From CAYVUV01 sp964455095 (GTDB lineage Bacteria; Desulfobacterota; Binatia; HRBIN30; CADEER01): 44,272 nucleotides of DNA. The position numbers were made by a program, and so were the translations under genes. Each line of letters opens with the position of its first letter. Position 1 is the stretch's first letter. The notes under the pieces were generated by a model. It saw nothing but the letters and a program-made list of their open reading frames with translations, was not told where the DNA came from and ran no database searches. Of this stretch, positions 40,853 to 44,272 are shown piece after piece. The stretch covers positions 1 to 44,272 of the forward strand of contig CAYVUV010000016.1 of assembly GCA_964455095.1 (NCBI GenBank). The letters are read 5' to 3'.

Positions 40853-42517
40853 ATGAACGATGGTGGGGTATTGGGCGTGCGGTTCTTTGGTCTCGGTGGC
40901 GCGGCGCTGTGCGTCCTTGTCGCAGCCAGTGGATGCTCCGGGGACGGTTCGGGCGGGTCATCACCGGCGCCGACCAACACGGTTGCCGCGACGGAATCCG
41001 CTACTCCGAGGGAGTCCCCGACAACAACCCCGACTAAGACCGCGACGAAAACTCCGACGGGAACACCGACCGACACGCCGACCCATACGGCGACCCCGAC
41101 GGAGACCACCACACCGACGCAGACGCCGACGGCAACACGCACCAGGATTCCGGGACCCGCAGCGGATCTGTCGGAGGAGATCAGCGGTGGAAACGGACCG
41201 TTCATCGGTGCCGCCGTTCCCGCGAAGTTGGAGGAGTTCGGCTACGTCGAACGCGAGTACGTGGCATCGGGGACGGCCTCGTCCTACACCCCGACGATTC
41301 CGCTGTCTGGTGACGGTCGCTGGACGTTCGCACCGGACGGCAGCGCGCCGTACCGCACCCGCATCCTCGTCCGCTACCCGGCAAACGCCGCGGACTTCAG
41401 TGGCACGGTCGTGGTCGAGTGGCTCAACGTCAGCGGTGGGGTCGACGCCAATCCCGATTACGCCAGCTTCGAAGAGGAGTTGACGCGCCAGGGGCACGCA
41501 TGGGTCGGCGTCTCGGCGCAACTCATCGGTATCGCGGGTGGTCCCGTGCTGGTGGTGGCACCCGGAGCCGAGGAGTTCGCCGGCAAGGGCTTGAAGGGCA
41601 TCGACCCGGCGCGCTACGGATCGCTCGCCCACCCGGGCGACGGCTTCTCGTTCGACATCTTCACGCAAGTGGCGCGCGCGCTGCGCCAGGGCGGAGCGGC
41701 GCTGGGCGGCTTGCAGCCGCAGTGGTTGCTCGCGGCCGGTGAGTCGCAATCGGCGCTGGCGCTCACGACCTACTACAACGGCGTGCAACCACTCACGGAC
41801 GCGTTCGACGGCTTCTTCGTGCACAGCCGCGCCTCCGTCGGCCTGCCGTTGGTGGGGCCGGGCGAGTACGCTGACCTCGTCGGAGGCTTTGCCACCGCGC
41901 CGGTCGTGTTTCGCCCAGACCTCGACATCCCCGTGCTCGACCTCCAGGCCGAAGGCGACGTCACCAGCATCTTGCAGTCCATCGTCGTCCGCCAACCCGA
42001 CAGCGACACGTTCCGGCTGTGGGAAGTCGCGGGCACCGCCCATGCCGATGTCCATCTGCTCGGCCCGATCGCCGACGGGGTCGACTGCGGCAAGCCGATC
42101 AACGACGGCCCACTCCACCTCGTCGCGAAGGCGGCGCTGCGCGGCCTCGACACCTGGGTGCGCACCGGCGAACTGCCGCCCGTTGCGCCGCGCCTCGACG
42201 TGACGTCCGGCGAGGCGCCCGAGATCCGCCGCGACGCCGACGGCATCGCGCTGGGCGGCATCCGTACGCCCCCTGTCGATGTCCCGGTGAACGTGCTCTC
42301 CGGCGTCCCCGGGCCGAAACCCGTCCTGTTGTGCATCCTGCTCGGATCGACAACGCCGTTGCCTGCCGAGCGTCTCGCCGCGCTCTATCCGTCGCGTGCG
42401 GACTACGTGCAGCGCTATGCGGCTGCGGCGGATAGCGTGATCGACGCGGGCTTCGTGCTCGAAGCCGACCGCGACGCGCTGCTGGGGTTTGCCGACCCGA
42501 CCGCTATCGCGGACTGA
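40853..42517 (+). CDS. Stalked lipoprotein with alpha/beta-hydrolase domain
   Basis: 554 residues from the ATG at 40853; an upstream ATG at 40799 adds 18 residues that would spoil the signal. The signal peptide has lipobox VAASGC. A Thr/Pro stalk of ~50 residues follows (~45-100), then an alpha/beta-hydrolase-type domain of the Abhydrolase_10-like kind: VVVEWLNVSGGVDANPDY, WVGVSAQLIGIAGG, nucleophile motif AAGESQSALAL with Ser298, DGFFVHSRASVGLPL, and WEVAGTAHADVHLLGP late in the domain with the probable His. It would be anchored in the outer membrane or wall and split an ester or amide of unknown kind. It has the same plan as the 3596-6127 gene with a different hydrolase fold. TTGACG at 40741-40746 and GATACC at 40763-40768 might be its promoter. 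Confidence 0.85.
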   Translation: MNDGGVLGVRFFGLGGAALCVLVAASGCSGDGSGGSSPAPTNTVAATESATPRESPTTTPTKTATKTPTGTPTDTPTHTATPTETTTPTQTPTATRTRIPGPAADLSEEISGGNGPFIGAAVPAKLEEFGYVEREYVASGTASSYTPTIPLSGDGRWTFAPDGSAPYRTRILVRYPANAADFSGTVVVEWLNVSGGVDANPDYASFEEELTRQGHAWVGVSAQLIGIAGGPVLVVAPGAEEFAGKGLKGIDPARYGSLAHPGDGFSFDIFTQVARALRQGGAALGGLQPQWLLAAGESQSALALTTYYNGVQPLTDAFDGFFVHSRASVGLPLVGPGEYADLVGGFATAPVVFRPDLDIPVLDLQAEGDVTSILQSIVVRQPDSDTFRLWEVAGTAHADVHLLGPIADGVDCGKPINDGPLHLVAKAALRGLDTWVRTGELPPVAPRLDVTSGEAPEIRRDADGIALGGIRTPPVDVPVNVLSGVPGPKPVLLCILLGSTTPLPAERLAALYPSRADYVQRYAAAADSVIDAGFVLEADRDALLGFADPTAIAD

Positions 42518-42634
42518 TTCGCGACCCCTCGCCTCAGGGCGCGTTCGGATACCGCCTAGGGGTTTATCCCAATTGAACGAAGCGAGGATAGCTGCGTATG
42601 GTCGCAGCGATAGTCGTTACTTCGGGGGGAGCCC

Positions 42635-44272
42635 ATGTTGCGTACGCGATTTCTCTGTGGAGCGTTCTTGGTCTGTTGTGTGGTGCCCGCAGCTGCCCCT
42701 GGCCAATCGCTGCCCTTGGGCCCGGAGTTTCAGGTCAACATCTATACAGGCAATTCCCACTACCACCCGGCCGTCGTCGCCGATCCGAGCGGCAACTTCG
42801 TCGTCGTATGGTCCAGTTACGGCCAGGATGGCTCTGGTTACGGAGTGTTCGGCCGGCGCTATGACAGCTCAGGGGCGCCTGCGAGTGCGGAGTTTCAGGT
42901 GAACTCGTACACGCCGGGTGGCCAGTACCGTCCGGCGCTGGCCGCGGCGGGGGATGGCACGTTCACCGTCGTCTGGCAGGGCGACTATGGCATCATCGGC
43001 CGGCATTTCGACAGCGTCGGGGCGCCGACGGCCGACGAGTTCTGGGTCAGCACATTTACCGGAGCGAGCGCGGCTCGCCCTGCAATTTCTGCCGGATCGA
43101 GTGCGGCGCTGGTGGTCTGGGAGCGGAACGATGGCGGCCCCACCAGTGTGAGCGGCCGCGTGCTCGACACCGCCGGCATGGCGCTCGGGACGGAGTTTAC
43201 GGTCGCTTCGACGGGGCTGGTCGGCCTGGGCTACCCGGACGTCGCGGTCACTGCGTCGGACGATTTCATCGCCGTGTGGACGACGGTCGAAGAGTTCGGA
43301 ACTCCCGATTTCAAGAGCGAGATTTCTGGCCGGCGCCTGGCAAGCGACGGCTCGCCGCTCGGGAGCGAGTTTCAGGTCAATGCCAGTTCGCCTGGCTATC
43401 AATTCGGTCCGGCTGTTGCTGTCGACGCTGCTGGTGGTTTCGTCGTCGCCTGGGCGAACTATCTCGGCACGTACAACTACAAGCTCGAGGCAAGGCGCTT
43501 TGCGAGCACCGGCGCGCCGCTGGGGACGGATTTTACGGTGACCAGCCGCGGAGATTACCTACGGGATCTCGATGCCGTCGCGGCGCCAGGCGGTGGTTTC
43601 GTCATCGCCTGGACCGGCGAGTGCGGGGAATACTGCTATGACGACCCGTTCGCGCGTCGTTACGCGGCGGACGGCAGCGCCCTCGGCGACAGCTTCACGC
43701 TCACCTCTGACGAGGAGTTCAAACAGGAGTTCCCGTCCATCGCGGTCAATGCCGACGGTCTGCTGATGGGGGTATGGGTGGAGCAGCAAGTGGGCACGAT
43801 CGAGGGGCGCGTGTTCGCCACGGCGGTCTCGAGCCCGATTTGCTCCGCCGGGGCGATCGCGTCGAGCATCAAGCTCAAGCTCGGCAAGCTCGCTGCCCCG
43901 GTCGGCGACGAGAAGATGATCTTCAAGGGCAAGCTGCCGTTCTCCGTGAGTCAGCCGGCGGTGTTCGACCCGGCGGCGCAGGGGGCGCAGATCCTCATCG
44001 AGGACAGCGGCAGCGCCAACGCCGTCGTGTACGAGCTCTCGCACCGGACAATCGCGATACCGCCCGGCGCCGGCTGCGGACCGGATGACGGCTGGTCAGT
44101 CAACGGCACGGGCACCACGCATAAGTACACGAACAAGTCGGGCGCCCTGCCGCCGGGCTGCATCCCTGGATCAGCCAACGGGTTGACCACGCTGAAGCTC
44201 AAGGACAAGCGCGCCAGCGCCGGGTTCATCAGCTTCACCGTCAAGGTCAAGAACTCGACCATGCCGGCATCG
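42635..44272 (+). CDS. Exported seven-repeat beta-propeller-like protein, cut by the window end
   Basis: At least 546 residues and still open at the last base, so the 3' end is missing. The ATG at 42635 has GGGGGGAG four bases upstream, and a signal peptide follows (MLRTRFLCGAFLVCCVVPAA). Seven repeats of ~45-55 residues run from FQVNIYTGNSHYHPAVVADP to FTLTSDEEFKQEFPSIAVNA. Each has the pattern EFxVN, then PAVAV, a GGFVVxW strand, and GRRxxSxGxPLG. This count suggests a seven-bladed propeller. After it come a Cys and a domain beginning SIKLKLGKLAAPVGDEKMIF, with basic, Gly-rich strands. That domain resembles C-terminal modules of other exported proteins of this lineage. Function unknown; probably a surface or periplasmic protein. 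No partner gene is seen. Confidence 0.82.
   Translation, partial: MLRTRFLCGAFLVCCVVPAAAPGQSLPLGPEFQVNIYTGNSHYHPAVVADPSGNFVVVWSSYGQDGSGYGVFGRRYDSSGAPASAEFQVNSYTPGGQYRPALAAAGDGTFTVVWQGDYGIIGRHFDSVGAPTADEFWVSTFTGASAARPAISAGSSAALVVWERNDGGPTSVSGRVLDTAGMALGTEFTVASTGLVGLGYPDVAVTASDDFIAVWTTVEEFGTPDFKSEISGRRLASDGSPLGSEFQVNASSPGYQFGPAVAVDAAGGFVVAWANYLGTYNYKLEARRFASTGAPLGTDFTVTSRGDYLRDLDAVAAPGGGFVIAWTGECGEYCYDDPFARRYAADGSALGDSFTLTSDEEFKQEFPSIAVNADGLLMGVWVEQQVGTIEGRVFATAVSSPICSAGAIASSIKLKLGKLAAPVGDEKMIFKGKLPFSVSQPAVFDPAAQGAQILIEDSGSANAVVYELSHRTIAIPPGAGCGPDDGWSVNGTGTTHKYTNKSGALPPGCIPGSANGLTTLKLKDKRASAGFISFTVKVKNSTMPAS

Noticed and set aside
1..44272. Search by eye for tRNA, rRNA, insertion sequences with transposase, phage genes or CRISPR arrays
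   Set aside because: No convincing cloverleaf, rRNA segment, DDE or tyrosine transposase, integrase or spaced repeat array was seen; a covariance-model scan would be needed to exclude small RNAs.

Overview
The window is a strongly GC-rich bacterial chromosome segment. It carries 32 protein-coding genes on both strands and no RNA genes that I could see. Several traits point to a deltaproteobacteria-like lineage: exported lipoproteins with long Thr/Pro stalks, choice-of-anchor-Q beta-helix proteins, a propeller-cytochrome fusion, Npt-type nucleotide translocases fused to HEAT and cyclic-nucleotide domains, DUF1329, and a C-terminal domain beginning SIKLKLGKL. My best guess is an uncultured Binatota or a relative (Myxococcota or Desulfobacterota sensu lato). 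This is inference from protein style, not from a marker gene.

Layout. 1-7.2 kb: end of an unknown gene, a FAD-dependent oxidoreductase, a beta-helix surface protein, a stalked CocE-like lipoprotein hydrolase, and a beta-lactamase-fold serine hydrolase on the minus strand. A 58-bp hairpin repeat separates the surface-protein genes. 7.3-12.0 kb: two coupled exported proteins, a dikinase resembling glucan/phosphoglucan water dikinases (phosphohistidine domain before ATP-grasp) and a divergent L,D-transpeptidase-like protein. 12.0-17.6 kb: a minus-strand two-gene operon of nucleotide-translocase-like proteins, bracketed by two near-identical ~196-bp direct repeats. 17.6-22.4 kb: FkbM methyltransferase, LysM-like/YkuD lipoprotein, polytopic membrane protein, NIPSNAP and MOSC proteins. 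22.4-23.1 kb: AbrB/PIN toxin-antitoxin pair with a palindromic operator. 23.2-27.7 kb: a large exported propeller/diheme cytochrome and a membrane-anchored TPR protein. 27.9-29.6 kb: patatin phospholipase coupled to a TPR lipoprotein, with hairpin repeats on both sides. 29.8-31.5 kb: YheU-family protein and DUF1329 protein, converging on a perfect 15-bp hairpin. 31.8-37.1 kb: acyl-CoA carboxylase beta subunit, an unusually large biotin carboxylase/BCCP, and a GST. 37.2-44.3 kb: two small unknown membrane proteins, GT11-like fucosyltransferase, HSL-type esterase, SAM methyltransferase, a second stalked lipoprotein hydrolase, and a seven-repeat exported propeller that runs off the window edge.

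How the genes work together. Much of the window serves the cell envelope: lipoproteins, L,D-transpeptidase folds, a beta-lactamase fold, surface beta-helix and propeller proteins, an exported cytochrome, DUF1329, a patatin and a glycosyltransferase. The only clear central-metabolism module is the acyl-CoA carboxylase operon. The best candidate for an undescribed system is the exported dikinase/transpeptidase pair. An ATP-grasp phosphotransferase with a signal peptide and a cysteine-rich N-terminus is expected to meet no ATP outside the cytoplasm. The second candidate is the repeat-bracketed translocase/HEAT/cNMP operon next to it.
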